Translations under genes and position numbers: made by a program
Part shown: one piece after another, positions 23,201 through 32,902 of the stretch
Numbering within the stretch: the stretch's first letter is position 1
How the letters are laid out: each line of letters begins with the position of its first letter
Assembly (NCBI GenBank): GCA_026874595.1
Contig: CM049317.1
Span: forward strand, 10,888,382-10,952,381
DNA length: 64,000 bases
Direction: 5' to 3'
Origin: Sipunculus nudus
Lineage: Eukaryota; Annelida; Sipuncula; Golfingiida; Sipunculidae
The notes under the pieces: model-generated
Seen by the model: the letters and a program-made list of their open reading frames with translations, nothing else
What the model was told of the DNA's origin: nothing
Databases searched by the model: none

Positions 23201-23522
23201 GATAAAGATTCTGGTAGAGGTATATATGTGGTCTAGGACTACTCTCTAGTTCTCTATTTTCACACATGATCAGACCCATTATAAGATACACCAGTGTTTG
23301 ATAAAGATTCTGGTGGAGGTATATATGTGCTCTAGGATCACTTTCTAGTTCTCTGTTTTCACAGATGATGAGACTCATTATGAGGATGCCTTGGAGAGAG
23401 CCACCATGATGATCAGACAGAAGTTTGACATCAACATCACCACGATACAAGTGGAACGATACAGTGAAGAAACCGCCGGTTTATGTGAAGAGTGTAACCG
23501 CCTAGTCGGCATTCAACAGTAA
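8150..23522 (+). CDS. Zinc transporter of the SLC30A2/3/8 (ZnT2/3/8) type, 3' six exons, 5' part missing
   Basis: Join of 8150-8296, 9142-9295, 17770-18100, 19157-19262, 21845-21979 and 23365-23522. All junctions are GT-AG and the phases agree (1,2,0,1,1). The product moves Zn2+ from cytosol into vesicles or organelles as a proton-coupled dimer (family knowledge). Visible parts are TM2 with HLGSD (HxxxD), TM3-TM4, a His-rich loop (GHSHGGHGHSHHGHSHHG), TM5 with HVIGD (second HxxxD), TM6 (DPICTFIFSVLVLFTTLT), the cytosolic domain (GVHSLHVWCLT) and a terminal CEEC. The two HxxxD motifs form the 2H2D transport site. About 343 residues are present; relatives have about 370-390, so the N-terminus and TM1 are missing here. 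The paralogue within ZnT2/3/8 cannot be decided. Confidence 0.93.
8379..8961. repeat. Two direct copies of an ~88-bp segment in the first visible intron
   Basis: The copies at about 8379-8466 and 8872-8961 both run from CATGGCTGGAGTTT through GATCTCATTTCAAACAATAA to GTTTGCTGAT, with only a few differences. They are some 490 bp apart, which suggests a local duplication. Confidence 0.85.
9142..9295 (+). CDS. SLC30A-type exon b: TM3 and most of TM4
   Basis: It encodes EVLGAMVSVLIIWVVTGILV, then YLAIQRVINQNYTIRADEML and ITAGLGVAFNII. The ILVY and INxNYxI elements are typical between TM3 and TM4 of ZnT2/3/8. The acceptor is TTCCACAG and the donor GTAAGT. Confidence 0.95.
9420..9596. mobile_element. 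Short MITE, related to the element at 3429-4725
   Basis: It starts CAGTCGAACCTG and ends with the near-complement CAGATAGGTTCTACTT, inside TA dinucleotides (9418-9419 and 9597-9598). Internal words on switching from GGGAC to GGTGGTC recall the longer element's termini. It is 177 bp and non-coding. Confidence 0.55.
10196..11893 (+). mobile_element. Dispersed element family B (GCCCCCGCC...GGCGGGGGC)
   Basis: The left end ATGCCCCCGCC is complementary to GGCGGGGGCAT at 11860-11870. The right tail contains the hairpin GTGTCGTTCCGACAC followed by ATCTAGTT. Inside are three tandem copies of a ~170-bp unit (about 10275-10815; core ATAATGACCAGTTACAGAT) and two diverged copies (about 11510-11830), separated by another element. 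No coding frame is convincing. The hairpin just before CTAG-T resembles Helitron 3' ends, but the left end lacks a clear TC start. Confidence 0.6.
10823..11478 (+). mobile_element. Second dispersed element nested in family B
   Basis: It starts TTTTTAGCCCTCAGCTCATA, followed by the hairpin-like AGGCTGATGGGCTATTGTCG and a run of CTGTCCGTC repeats. It interrupts the 170-bp unit array of family B. The open frame within it (11152-11478) has no conserved features. Confidence 0.5.
11894..12599. other. Intron sequence without recognised elements
   Basis: This is AT-rich intron of the zinc transporter gene. I see no gene, RNA or repeat in it beyond the 8-bp target duplication at its right end (12592-12599). 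Confidence 0.5.
12600..13500. mobile_element. hAT-type non-autonomous element with perfect 8-bp target duplication
   Basis: The termini are TAGTGGTGGG and CCCACCACAA (9 of 10 complementary). GCCCTACT lies directly outside both ends (12592-12599 and 13501-13508), and an 8-bp duplication is diagnostic of hAT elements. Subterminal ATCGATCATCGATCGG motifs occur near the right end. No transposase is encoded in its 901 bp. Confidence 0.85.
13509..15034. other. Intron sequence without recognised elements
   Basis: This is AT-rich intron with no coding exon, tandem array or terminal inverted repeat that I could identify. Confidence 0.45.
15035..17183 (+). mobile_element. Dispersed element family A, full-length copy 1
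   Basis: It starts TTTTTAGCTCAGCTGA, followed by a hairpin-forming TCATCTGAGC, and ends CGGCTGAG...GACCCATGGGTCACTTG. Inside are about five to seven imperfect copies of a ~330-bp unit starting near 15127, 15466, 15800, 16147 and 16480, plus truncated ones near 16670 and 16835. Landmarks are AGGGCACAAAT, AAGCTATGGGG and CTGCAGACTGGTGGC. C-homopolymers sit at 15944-15956 and 16623-16644. It is non-coding; the minus-strand frames across it are by-products of the repeat. Confidence 0.7.
17214..17617. mobile_element. Second hAT-type non-autonomous element
   Basis: The termini are TAGTGGAGGG and CACACCACTA, flanked by GTATACAT (17206-17213) and GTGTAAAT (17618-17625), an 8-bp duplication with two changes. 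The interior has GATGATCGATTATTGATC words like those of the element at 12600-13500. It lies just right of family A copy 1. Confidence 0.65.
17770..18100 (+). CDS. SLC30A-type exon c: His-rich loop and TM5
   Basis: It completes TM4 (IIMGAILHSG), then encodes the cytosolic His-rich loop and a polar linker, then VRAALIHVIGDLVQSVGVLI with the second HxxxD. The loop coding DNA contains a 15-bp tandem repeat (17843-17857 and 17858-17872), each copy giving HGHSH. The acceptor is GTTTTACAG and the donor GTAAGC. Confidence 0.96.
18101..19156 (+). other. SLC30A-type intron c-d
   Basis: This is AT-rich intron. No repeat array or element was recognised. Confidence 0.5.
19157..19262 (+). CDS. SLC30A-type exon d: TM6
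   Basis: It encodes PEYKLADPICTFIFSVLVLF followed by TTLTVLKDAVMVIMEG, the conserved ZnT TM6 and its exit. The acceptor is TTTTCAG; the exon ends in phase 1 at donor GTGAGA. Confidence 0.96.
19436..19640. repeat. 25-bp tandem repeat, eight copies, in intron d-e
   Basis: A unit with AAAGCTAAATAGTATTTATT and five further bases recurs with a constant 25-bp period. The copies are nearly identical; one has TATAGCT. The homogeneity points to recent expansion. Confidence 0.93.
19641..21844 (+). other. SLC30A-type intron d-e, remainder
   Basis: No exon or transposon end was recognised. There is a poly-C tract at about 21606-21618. Short frames here lack motifs. Confidence 0.5.
21845..21979 (+). CDS. 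SLC30A-type exon e: start of C-terminal domain
   Basis: It encodes VPNKFDYVGLVKSLQDLQGV, then MGVHSLHVWCLTLERNALAV and HLVIG. The GVHSLHVW element is a hallmark of the ferredoxin-like cytosolic domain of ZnTs, through which the proteins dimerise. The acceptor is GTTACAG and the donor GTAAGT. Confidence 0.96.
21980..22959 (+). other. SLC30A-type intron e-f, left part
   Basis: This is AT-rich intron with no feature recognised before the 108-bp array. Confidence 0.5.
22960..23364 (+). repeat. 108-bp tandem repeat containing decayed copies of the last intron-exon junction
   Basis: TTTTCACACATGATGAGACC recurs at 23041, 23149 and 23257 (108-bp spacing). The true junction follows 99 bp later as TTTTCACAGATGATGAGACT (23356). 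Each copy also carries GGTATATATGTG...CTAGTTCTCTATTTTC before it and CATTATGAGG after it, the latter matching exon bases. In all three extra copies the acceptor AG has become AC, so they should not be used. Confidence 0.9.
23365..23522 (+). CDS. SLC30A-type last exon f: C-terminus and stop
   Basis: It encodes DETHYEDALERATMMIRQKF, DINITTIQVERYSEE and TAGLCEECNRLVGIQQ, then TAA. The terminal CEEC resembles the CxxC of ZnT2/3/8. A second TAA follows immediately. Confidence 0.96.
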
Positions 23523-23766
23523 TAAAACTCGCTCATTCCTTTGTCTTCCTATCATGCATTAGTATCATTCATCCAAGTAAAAGCGGTATTTAATTATCAT
23601 TTTCAGCTGTGCTGGTTTGTCAAGTCACATGACTCATTAGACTTGTCTCATACGTTGGTCTTAACATCTGATTTGCTCAACAGTTTATCACTCTTAATTC
23701 TAAGTCACAGTTGTCCCCTCAGATGATTATTTTCATTTATATAAAATTCTTATTTAAACAGAATTT

Positions 23767-23772
23767 AATAAA
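23767..23772 (+). terminator. Candidate poly(A) signal of the SLC30A-type gene
   Basis: AATAAA lies 245 bp after the stop. Another AATAAA overlaps the stop itself (23521-23526) and is unlikely to be the main site. Confidence 0.45.
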
Positions 23773-24986
23773 GAAATTTAAATATATATTTTATCCTTTG
23801 ATTTAGGATAAAGAGCCTTGATTAATCTGTACCATACGTACTTATTATAAGAAATTTATATTTCATACACAGAGGAAAGACTTCATATATATGAATAGTT
23901 AAAAGTTTAAATCATTTAAAAGCTTTTGGAAAAATCTGTCTAGTCAGTTAAATTTTGTATATTTGTTACTGAGCAATGAATAGATTTGGCAGTTAACCTT
24001 TGAACTCTGTCATTTAAGTCATGATTTTCTATTTTAAAAACAAACATGTTTGTTGCCTATGGTAATACTCTCTTATAACGTACACCAAACTGGGGGCTAG
24101 TATTTCTGGTGCTTCCCCCGACACCTGCAACTGAGGGATATGGGGAAATCGCCTTTTTGAGTGTATCAGGTCAAATATCAGGTGCGAAACTGTCATGTAG
24201 GACTAATATTTTGCCCAAAGGTCAGTTTTGTAAAAGCAGCCATATTGCAGACCTGGGGAAAAGAAAGAAAAAAAATTATAAGATTTAAAGCCAAGGGTTT
24301 ACACTGCAGGGAGGGGACCTAAGAAAAGTCACCCCAAAATTGATATATAGATAAATTTGTCAATCCCTTTAAGCCTCCCCTTTAAGAGAGGGGAGGGTTA
24401 ATGAATACACAATTATTAGTCATGTTTAGGACATTTGTCCATGAGAAAAGTCAACTCTAAAATTAAAATATCTTAGTAAAACCAAAAGATGTTTTGGTAA
24501 AACCCTAGCTCCAGCAGGTTAAGGTTTGTTTAAATAAGTTTACTTAATAATAACATACAAATCTTCATGCTCACCAGCAAATCTGTCATGGCTAACTGAA
24601 AGGGATAATCGGTTTTAAAAGTTAAGATAGAAAATAAGGAAAAAGAGAAATTTCTCTCCTACCTGGGGTCAAAATGTCAGTATTTTTGAATTTTTACTTT
24701 GTCAAGCCCACCTCAGATCCTTTTGAATGCTAAGTCATAAGACAAGTCCAGCTGGGTATAACAAAATTCCCTACAGACACATTCCACTTGAAGCATTTTA
24801 GGCATGGAATACTAAATGCTTCTAACTGCTTGTCATATGCTTTAAAAATTGTACTTTGATGTAATATCTTTTAGAGATATTTAAATAGGAATCTATATGT
24901 GTTAACTCATTAAATAGATTATAATGTCATTGGTTGATAGGTACATAATACACATTAAATGTTCCATATTCAGTATAATAGCATTG

Positions 24987-24989
<3 letters not shown>

Positions 24990-25036
<47 letters not shown>
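24990..25036. repeat. (GT)n-(GA)n compound microsatellite
   Basis: About 15 GT units run directly into about 8 GA units. Confidence 0.95.
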
Positions 25037-25038
<2 letters not shown>

Positions 25039-25129
25039 GAGTGAGGGAGAAATGAATTTATCGTATCATTACTTCTAGATATTCAACAGATATTGTTATC
25101 TTTAAAAGCAAATACCTGTGCTCCTATAC

Positions 25130-25225
25130 AACATATTGGTTTAAATGTAACTGGAGCTGAGTATCTACTTCTGCAAAATAATAAGGTCACAGTCATCAAT
25201 AACGGGTCAGACATGACCCATCTAG
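25130..25225 (+). mobile_element. 3'-end fragment of a hairpin/CTAG-type dispersed element
   Basis: It ends with the hairpin GGGTCAGACATGACCC and then ATCTAGTT, the same end architecture as the family B copy at 11893. The left limit is uncertain. Confidence 0.4.
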
Positions 25226-28175
25226 TTCTAATCATATCCTATAGATGGCACTGGCCACTGGCATTTAGACCACTGCAGATTATGGGCATACCATGTTACA
25301 GAACTTGTCTTGGTTTGGTATTGGAAGTCTTAACCTTTATGATACACCTAAATGATTCATGTATTCTATGATGTGGCAGAAAAGATATCAGTTTAATGCA
25401 CTAATTTTATCACAGATGTTAGAGTATTACAAATTGACTTTGTATTCTTTAGAGGACTCTTCAGATTTATTTATTACCAAAGATGGCATTTCTGCTCTAC
25501 TGTTTGGTGCTGACCTCTGAGGCAAGTTTTGGTAACAAAATCAAGATGCCTTAGGTAAATGGTCGAATGCTGAAGAAAGATAAAAGTCTGTTCCATATCT
25601 GTATAAGAAAAAATTTGATGTGCCTCCATAAAAAGTTTCACGTGACTAACATGAGGATATTATGATTGTTTAGATTATAAATAATATATTATGAATAATA
25701 TATGTGTTGAAATAATGAATTCTCAGTCACATTTTCTCTTGATATTTAATATAGAGGAACTATGTCATATGATCACAGAGTTGTGTATTTGCCAGTATAT
25801 TATATAGTGTGGGTTCTTGCAGTGTTTAGAGTACAACAAAAACAGCAGGTTTGTTGTTGTATAGACTTGTGCAATGAAATATGTATGTAAAAAAATACAC
25901 ACAGCTGTGCTAACACCCTACTATTATTTACATCATCATCATCACCATCATTTATATCATTAGGCTTCATTTAAATACAATTTACATATAAACTATAAAT
26001 TCTTATTTAATGCAATTTCGCCAGTATATGCTTTGTGCAAATATGTAATATAGCTAATTGAATGAATGCGATTTTGTTCATTATTTCATAGTCATAATAA
26101 TCTATTTTTGAAATTTCAAGTCATAATTGTATATCATACGGATATAAAGTGTGTTATATTCAATGGTATATGTAACAAAATGCACATTATCTTATAATAC
26201 AATGCAAATAATGTATGTAGTTACACATTGATTTTATATGTAATCATGCTTAACTATAATGTTTTGTCTTAAAGTCTTCCATGTGTATACATACACATAC
26301 ATGTTTGTGGGTTTGTACATATACATAAATACACACTTGTTGATAATAGACAATATAATAATATTTCAAGTATACAATATAACCCTACTCAGGTGTAAGC
26401 TTTGCTGGGAACTAGTTAGCTCAAGTGTTTTTATATTTTCAAAGTCTTATGAAACATTTTTTATTTATTTAAATTGTTACTTATTCTTTTCATTTTGTTG
26501 ATTTGTTAAACTTGACATAATATGTAATATAGCAAACTGAGGATTTGAGCAAGATAGAAACTAAGACTTTTTTTATACTTATGTCAGGAAGGTTATGTGT
26601 ATTCTCATTGGTTCATTGGTTGGTTCGTTTGTCTATTAGCAAATTTATGCAGTAATGCTATAATAACATTTTTTGGAGGCCAAGGAGCAACCCATTAAAT
26701 TTTGGAGGTTATCTGGATCACTATGATATATTTGTAATTCAAACGATTATACATCACTTTGGCGCTGGGCCATTCTCTTCCCCAGTAGAGACGCCGCCTT
26801 ATTCATAGGTATCAGGGCCAACATTTGTTTAGGAAAACCTGACCAGGTGAACCTATGTTACTGAAGCTCGACTCTGTAGTGTAACAGATGACAGTTTGGT
26901 TGTGGAATCCTGGGGAGAATTTCCAGGCAGTCTTATGACCACAGTGAGATTCCATGTATTTTGTAAAGGTGCTTCATGCAGTGACCATACCTGATGTGTG
27001 AATGATTTTAATGTTAAAAAGGATATTTCATGAGTAGCCTGTTATTTGCTTTAATTGTAATTTAACTTGAGTGGCGCTCATTATTTTCTTGACTTTTCAT
27101 ATGACTCTGTTGGTTGCTACAATTTCAGTCTTCCACAAATATTTCCATGACCTATGGCCCAACAAAATAAGCTGTTACGGATACTTTATTTTTTATAAAT
27201 TTCATTTTCAGCTGATTTACATTCCTGTTGGTTTCTGATATTCCTTTCTAGTGATATTTAATTGGACTAGATTGCCCCATGGTATTCTTATATATTTTTT
27301 ATTTTTCATTTGTTGTACCCTGTATGTCCTGTATAGACATATAGAGATGATCCGCTGTCTGTGCTGTAATACATATGTTCAAACGCATACATTTACGTAC
27401 ATGTATGCGGGTTAAACTGCGTTTAACTGGCGCGCGGTATGCGGTAAGCGGTATGCGGTAGGAAAAAAAAAAGAGTCTGTTCGGACTAGTTAGTTTATCA
27501 TAAAGCGGTATAAGAGATGCGGTAAAATATGATTCTCCATGGAGACTAGATCCGCATACCGCGTGCGATTGAGCGACCACGTATTTGACGTACGAATGCA
27601 GCGTGATTTTAGCGGGTTTTGAAATCACCAGTTCCATCGCACTGTTTTTGTTCCCGTCAGGTAAAGCTTTTGACACATACTACCGTGTATCACCTCCGAA
27701 TAACGCATCCAGTCATCCATCCGTCTAAACAATATTAAACAATATTGGACACTTTAATTTCTGTTGAACATGACACATTATCATAACTCCGGCAATGATT
27801 ATCAGCTACGTTCAACGGATCCGCTGACCGCAGATATTAAATACTGCTCGAGTTTTGCGATGAACACATCCGGTAAACGCATTGGGGATTCCACTTTTTG
27901 ACGTAAATTAGAGAATCCCTCCCTTGCACCATGCTATATGCGCACACAATCCTATAAAATAGACTTGGGGAGCTCATTGAAGGGGGTATAACAGTATGGA
28001 AGCACGTGTGTCTATAAATGCCAGCATTCCTCTCACGAGGACACAGAGACGTGCAGCAATGCAGCGCTACCTCTCATTATTTTTTTTTAAAAAGTAACAT
28101 ACTTTTTTTTTCATTCAAGAACTCTTCATATACTCTTTTCATACTTTTTAAGGGGTTTTGTACTTTTTTAATACT

Positions 28176-28760
28176 TTTTAGCTCAGCTGATTAGAAGTCA
28201 TCTGAGCTATAATGATGGATCTTCCGGGTGTCCGCCCGTTAACATGACACGTTTTGAAGCCGTTAGACCTATGAATCCAACAATCAACATAGATCTCCCT
28301 TAAGTTCTGCTACCAAACTGAAAACTGGGTCACTGCGATTCGTTCCTTAAAAAAACCTTATTTTTCACCAAAAAAATTGAAGTTACACTTCAAGACTGCC
28401 TAATATCAAACCAACAAGGGATGTTTTGTTACTCTTTGGCATAAATGTTCCCTTATATGTGGCCTATGCCCAGTCAGAAATTAGGTTAGTATTCTTTAAT
28501 TTCTTTAGGTTATGGGCCATTACACAATGCACTATGTATAAAAATCAGGAAAGATATTTACTTACTAAACATGATAATTGTTGAAGCTAGAGACATTTTT
28601 TCAGAGATATAACGTTATATAAACATAATTCAATTGTCTACCCAATATTAAATCTGAATATTGTTAAATTATTAGCATAAATATAAAATAAGTACCTTAA
28701 ATTTTGCCTAACTCTGACCATGACACGTTTTTTCTCAGTAAGGACTTCTGATTGATTTAT
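28176..28760 (+). mobile_element. Dispersed element family A, copy 2 (5' part)
   Basis: It starts TTTTTAGCTCAGCTGA with the following TCATCTGAGCTATA and a TCCGCCCGTTAACATGACAC segment. The interior matches copy 3 at 32.9 kb more closely than copy 1 (GACACGTTTTGAAGCCGTTA versus GGCACGTTTTGAAACCGTAA). The characteristic right end is not seen, so it is probably truncated. Confidence 0.6.
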
Positions 28761-29966
28761 TTTTCGTATGTACTCGTAAGTATTTAATATATTGAAATGT
28801 AGTGTAGGCAGTCAACTTCTGGTCATTCGAGGTCAGCTGTGCTAGGGTACCTGATTTGTAATGGTACACTGGGGGAGATCCCCTGCTTTTACAGGTATAC
28901 AGTTATTCTGATATCAACACCCCCCCCCCCCCACACACACACCCTTTTCCCCACCCTCCAAGCGTTATGCAGTTATTTATATTGTTGGAACTGTATTACC
29001 TTTATTGTAATGCTGTTTCCAATCCAATATACAAAACTTACTTGAAATAGTAATTCAAGGAGCAATTCAGAAGATGCCATGTTGTGGTAATGAAGCATTT
29101 CAAAAGAAATTAATTTTCTTAAAATAATTTTAACAAATTATAATATAATTAATCCCATCAGTATACATAAATTCATTAAATATAAGCCAAATTATGGATA
29201 AATAAAGGCGTAATTTAGATTTGTGAATTCTGAATTAAGTTATATTTTCAGATATTGTTTTGTTAAAGATATATTTTTTGTGGTAAAAAATAAATACATT
29301 TACATGCATAATGTTGTGTTATCTGACAAAATTAGGGACATATGTTTTGAATTGTGAATAAATATTATTCAGATATATATGTTATATTTGAAATGTATAA
29401 AAATTATAAACTTGCAAAAAAGTGATGTAATAAAAATGATCTAATGCAAACATTTGTTCATTATTTTCCTGCCTCAACAGAATTGGAAATAAGTGATCGG
29501 CTTTGTTTGCCTTCATGTATATGCAGAGGTGTTGTTATTCCCATCATTCTCCCGATCCCTGACACTGTGTCTTTGCACCTGTGCACTGGGAACTTTAGTT
29601 CTATTGCAAATGTATAAAATTTATTAAATTTAAAAAAATTAGTATAAGAAAAAAATAACGAACTAATTATATACTGACATAGTGAACAGCTCTGTCCATC
29701 ATGTCTGTTAATCATTTATCATATATTAATTATGAATTTTGTTCGTATATAAGAACTGTTGAAATAACTTTCATTTGTTGTATGTATATGGATTTTAGCT
29801 ATTATTGTCTTAATTTGATCAAAAGCAACTTGTATATTCAGATGTGTAATATTGCGAATATATACAATTTAAATGAGGATCTAATGCAATCATTTGTTCA
29901 TTATTTTACAGCCGAGCAGCACAGGATATAAAGTGATCAGCTTTGTTTGTCTACCCGTCAGTCTGA

Positions 29967-29982
29967 ATATATATATATATAA

Positions 29983-30045
<63 letters not shown>
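29967..30045. repeat. (TA)n microsatellite
   Basis: An almost pure TA tract with two early interruptions. Frames read across it are artefacts. Confidence 0.97.
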
Positions 30046-30046
<1 letters not shown>

Positions 30047-30917
30047 TGTCGTACCTTAGTTTATTTGGAAGTATATTGTTCAAAATTGCGCTATTTGATA
30101 TTGATTTTTGTACCTTTTTCAGAAATTTGTTTGCTGTTTACTTGTGAGAATTTATTCTATTTTCTGTTAATCCCAGAGTGGCAGCACTGCAATGCCTTTG
30201 ACCAATAAAAAGTGACCTGGCTACATTATTGAGCAGGAAACATAGGCTGCAGTAAAATTGTTGGGAGAGTGGGCCTTGTCCCTCATTAAAATCATGAAAA
30301 AAGGAATTCTTTGTTTTAATTTTGATTAAATGTCATTCAGGTTTAAAGTCATAAATCTTGATCTGAAAGGAAAAAAGAGCTATCTTTAGTTGTTGACGCT
30401 AAACTGAGTGTGTCGTGTTGCTGCATGCATGGTTGCCTTCCAATTATTGCATTTGACCATCGGATGCGTAAACGCATTACGATAAACGCTGGTATGTGTC
30501 ACCTGCTTAAATGCCCCGCGAAATTTTATTCCACATATCGCATACGACGCGCCAAATAAACGCAGTTTTAGGCAGGGTAACTATCACACGAATACAAAAT
30601 TGTCAAGTTAAGAAATCACTAATGTGTTGTTATAATAGTGCTTTTCATATTCTTAAAAAAATGCATCATTAGTTTCAGCAGAAATCGATTGAGTGTGCAG
30701 TATTTGAGTCAGATTTCAGTGTCGTGTGTTGTGTTTTCCAAGATACATGTATTTGTTTACAAGATGTTTTATTTGGACCAATTAATTGTACATGATTTCA
30801 CTGACCAGGTTACCTCGCACAAATGGTTAAACTGGGTACTGTCTGTTCAGCAAAACGGGAATATCAGTGGTGCCTTGTTTGTTAATTGCATCCCCAGTCA
30901 AAGTCAGGTTATTATGG

Positions 30918-32217
30918 TTTAAGCCTCCGCCGCCGCGAGACGCGATAACTCAAAAAATATTTCACAGATCTTTACCAAATTTGACATGTGCATAGATAAG
31001 GTGAGAGGACGAAGCCTATTTAAAATGTCATGACCTTTACATTGACCTTGAATAGGTCTATTTTGGGGTAAAATCACACAAATTCTTTATTTCTCGAGAA
31101 ATCTTGCATGGATTGATCCAAAAATCAACTTGACCGAAGATCTTGGACAATGTTGTCATGTACCGGAAACTGGTGGAGCACCTATTGTCCTTTTCTTGTT
31201 TTCGCTTCTTTAAATTCCCGTCATTGCCACTTTACGGTACTTTGAGTTTTATAAGTAAAAAACTAATGGACAGATTTCTTTCTTATTGTACCCATGCATT
31301 AATATAGGTCATGGGAAAAGGTACATTTAAATTTGAGCCATTACTTTTACTATGAGAGTGGCCTTGAACTTGAATATTTTCATATTTTGAGAAAATCGCA
31401 AAAAATCTAAAATAACTCAAGAAAGGATGCCTGGATTGGTCCAAAAATCAAGTTGACAAATGATCTTGGATATAACTTTGTCTTGATATGAAATATGCAT
31501 AGATATGATATAAAGGATGACGTCCATTTAAACTAGGGATATGACCTTTACTAGGAGAGTGGCCTTGACCTTGAATATTTCCATATTGGGTGAAAAACAA
31601 ACAAAAATATTTGTATCCGTTTTTGTTTTGCGGATACTATGTTTTTGACCGGGTTCCGCCGCCGCGTCGTTCGTTTCCGGAGAACTCTTCTGAGACTACT
31701 TGACGGATTTTTCCGAAACTAACACCAATTATCGGGTCACATGTGAACTGGTGCCTAACCAATTTGCGTCACCTCTGACCTTTCCTCTCTGCCAAGCGTC
31801 CATTAATGCGTCTGTTTCCACACATAAACCCACATATCTCGCGAACCTTATGACCGAATGGGCGAAAATTTTGCATGTGTATAGATCTCACATAGCTCTT
31901 AATCATGGAGGGGCCACCTTCAACAATTTTTTCACAGCGTCCGTCTTTTTGTCTGCCATGGGCTGAAATTACTTATATCTCAGTAGGAGTTTGACTTATC
32001 TGCTTAAAATTTTGCGTGTTTATACATTTTGGTTAGCTTTCTCGATTTTTTGGCAGGTGGCGCCATCTACATACACATTTTGGCTGCAAACATCCATGCT
32101 AATATGCAACACACCTCACTCTATTTCCGCTTGCCACTCAATCCATGCCTCACTTCACCCGTTCCACTCTGATTTTGGCGGATACACGAAGTCGCTTGTC
32201 GACAACCCGTATTCTAG
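30918..32217 (+). mobile_element. Dispersed element family C (GCCTCCGCCGCCGC...CTAG)
   Basis: The left end TTTAAGCCTCCGCCGCCGCG is followed by two roughly parallel internal segments (repeated TGGATTGATCCAAAAATCAA and TGGATTGGTCCAAAAATCAA phrases). A second GCCGCCGCGTCGTTCG lies at 31648. The right end is GTCGCTTGTCGACAACC and then TATTCTAGTTT. It is non-coding; the open frames at 31.7-32.2 kb are within the repeat. Confidence 0.5.
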
Positions 32218-32902
32218 TTTCGCAAGTGGATAGATGTATCTTTCCAAAAATCCAATTGAAAAGAAATCAGATTATCAGTTGTTGCAAGTTTGAAAATCTT
32301 TGAACTTGTTTACCCTTTAAGGTTATATATGCTGATATTTAGGAATTCCATAAACCCCATAACTTTTGAAGTACCCTATCTGTTTCCTTCAAATGTGACG
32401 CACAGATTGTTTCCACCAAGAACTCGGACATGTTTGAAGAATGGTGACCTTTAGCTAAGTTTTCATGGTAAAACCTGCGATTATATATTTATTTTTGTTA
32501 ACCTGATAACTATGGAAGTACTTTATCTGGTTCTTAAGATTTGACACAAAAATTTACCTCTAATAACTTGGGTTTTTGTTTTAAGTTAACTGATCTTGAC
32601 CTTGGAATTTAAGGTTAAACCTGAAGAAACGAAGGTTTTTTGTGATCCCCATAACATTTGAATAACTGCTTCTCCATGTTCGTTTCATGAATTATTTCCC
32701 AAGTAATAGGACAAGTTCAAACATTTGTGATAGCGTTGATGATATGAAATGGAATGCATGAATAAAATGTTTACTGATTCCATGTTTCTTTTTGTATAAA
32801 ATCAGGCGAGCCATAGGACCATTAAGTTAGTGACAGTGGACTTTGTCCATTATGGAATTCCTTTGATTTACGGGAAGTATTTCATATGTTTGTATGTCAT
32901 TA

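Larger units (their letters stand above)
23780..27400. other. Intergenic stretch, no gene seen
   Basis: This is AT-rich and without supported coding sequence. It contains the GT/GA microsatellite near 25.0 kb and a short element end near 25.2 kb. Confidence 0.5.
27405..30570. mobile_element. Possible ~3.2-kb element bounded by GC-rich inverted repeats
   Basis: The segment TTAAACTGCGTTTAACTGGC followed by GCGCGGTATGCGGTA (from about 27412) is similar to the reverse complement of about 30535-30565 (TAAAACTGCGTTTATTTGGC then GCGTCGTATGCGATA). A further local inverted copy of CACGCGGTATGCGG lies at about 27560-27572, and GCGGTATGCGGTA is tandemly repeated at 27435-27462. No transposase was recognised. 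The interior is AT-rich and contains other repeats, so the ends could also be two separate short elements. Confidence 0.35.

Noticed and set aside
22983-23450. Minus-strand 155-codon frame with four repeated segments
   Set aside because: It is the reverse reading of the 108-bp array and the last transporter exon.
27299-27676. Minus-strand 125-codon frame
   Set aside because: It overlaps the GCGGTATGCGG repeats and has no recognisable domain; it is probably open by chance within a repeat.
29894-30208. 104-codon frame with Tyr-Ile repeats
   Set aside because: It is an artefact of the (TA)n tract.
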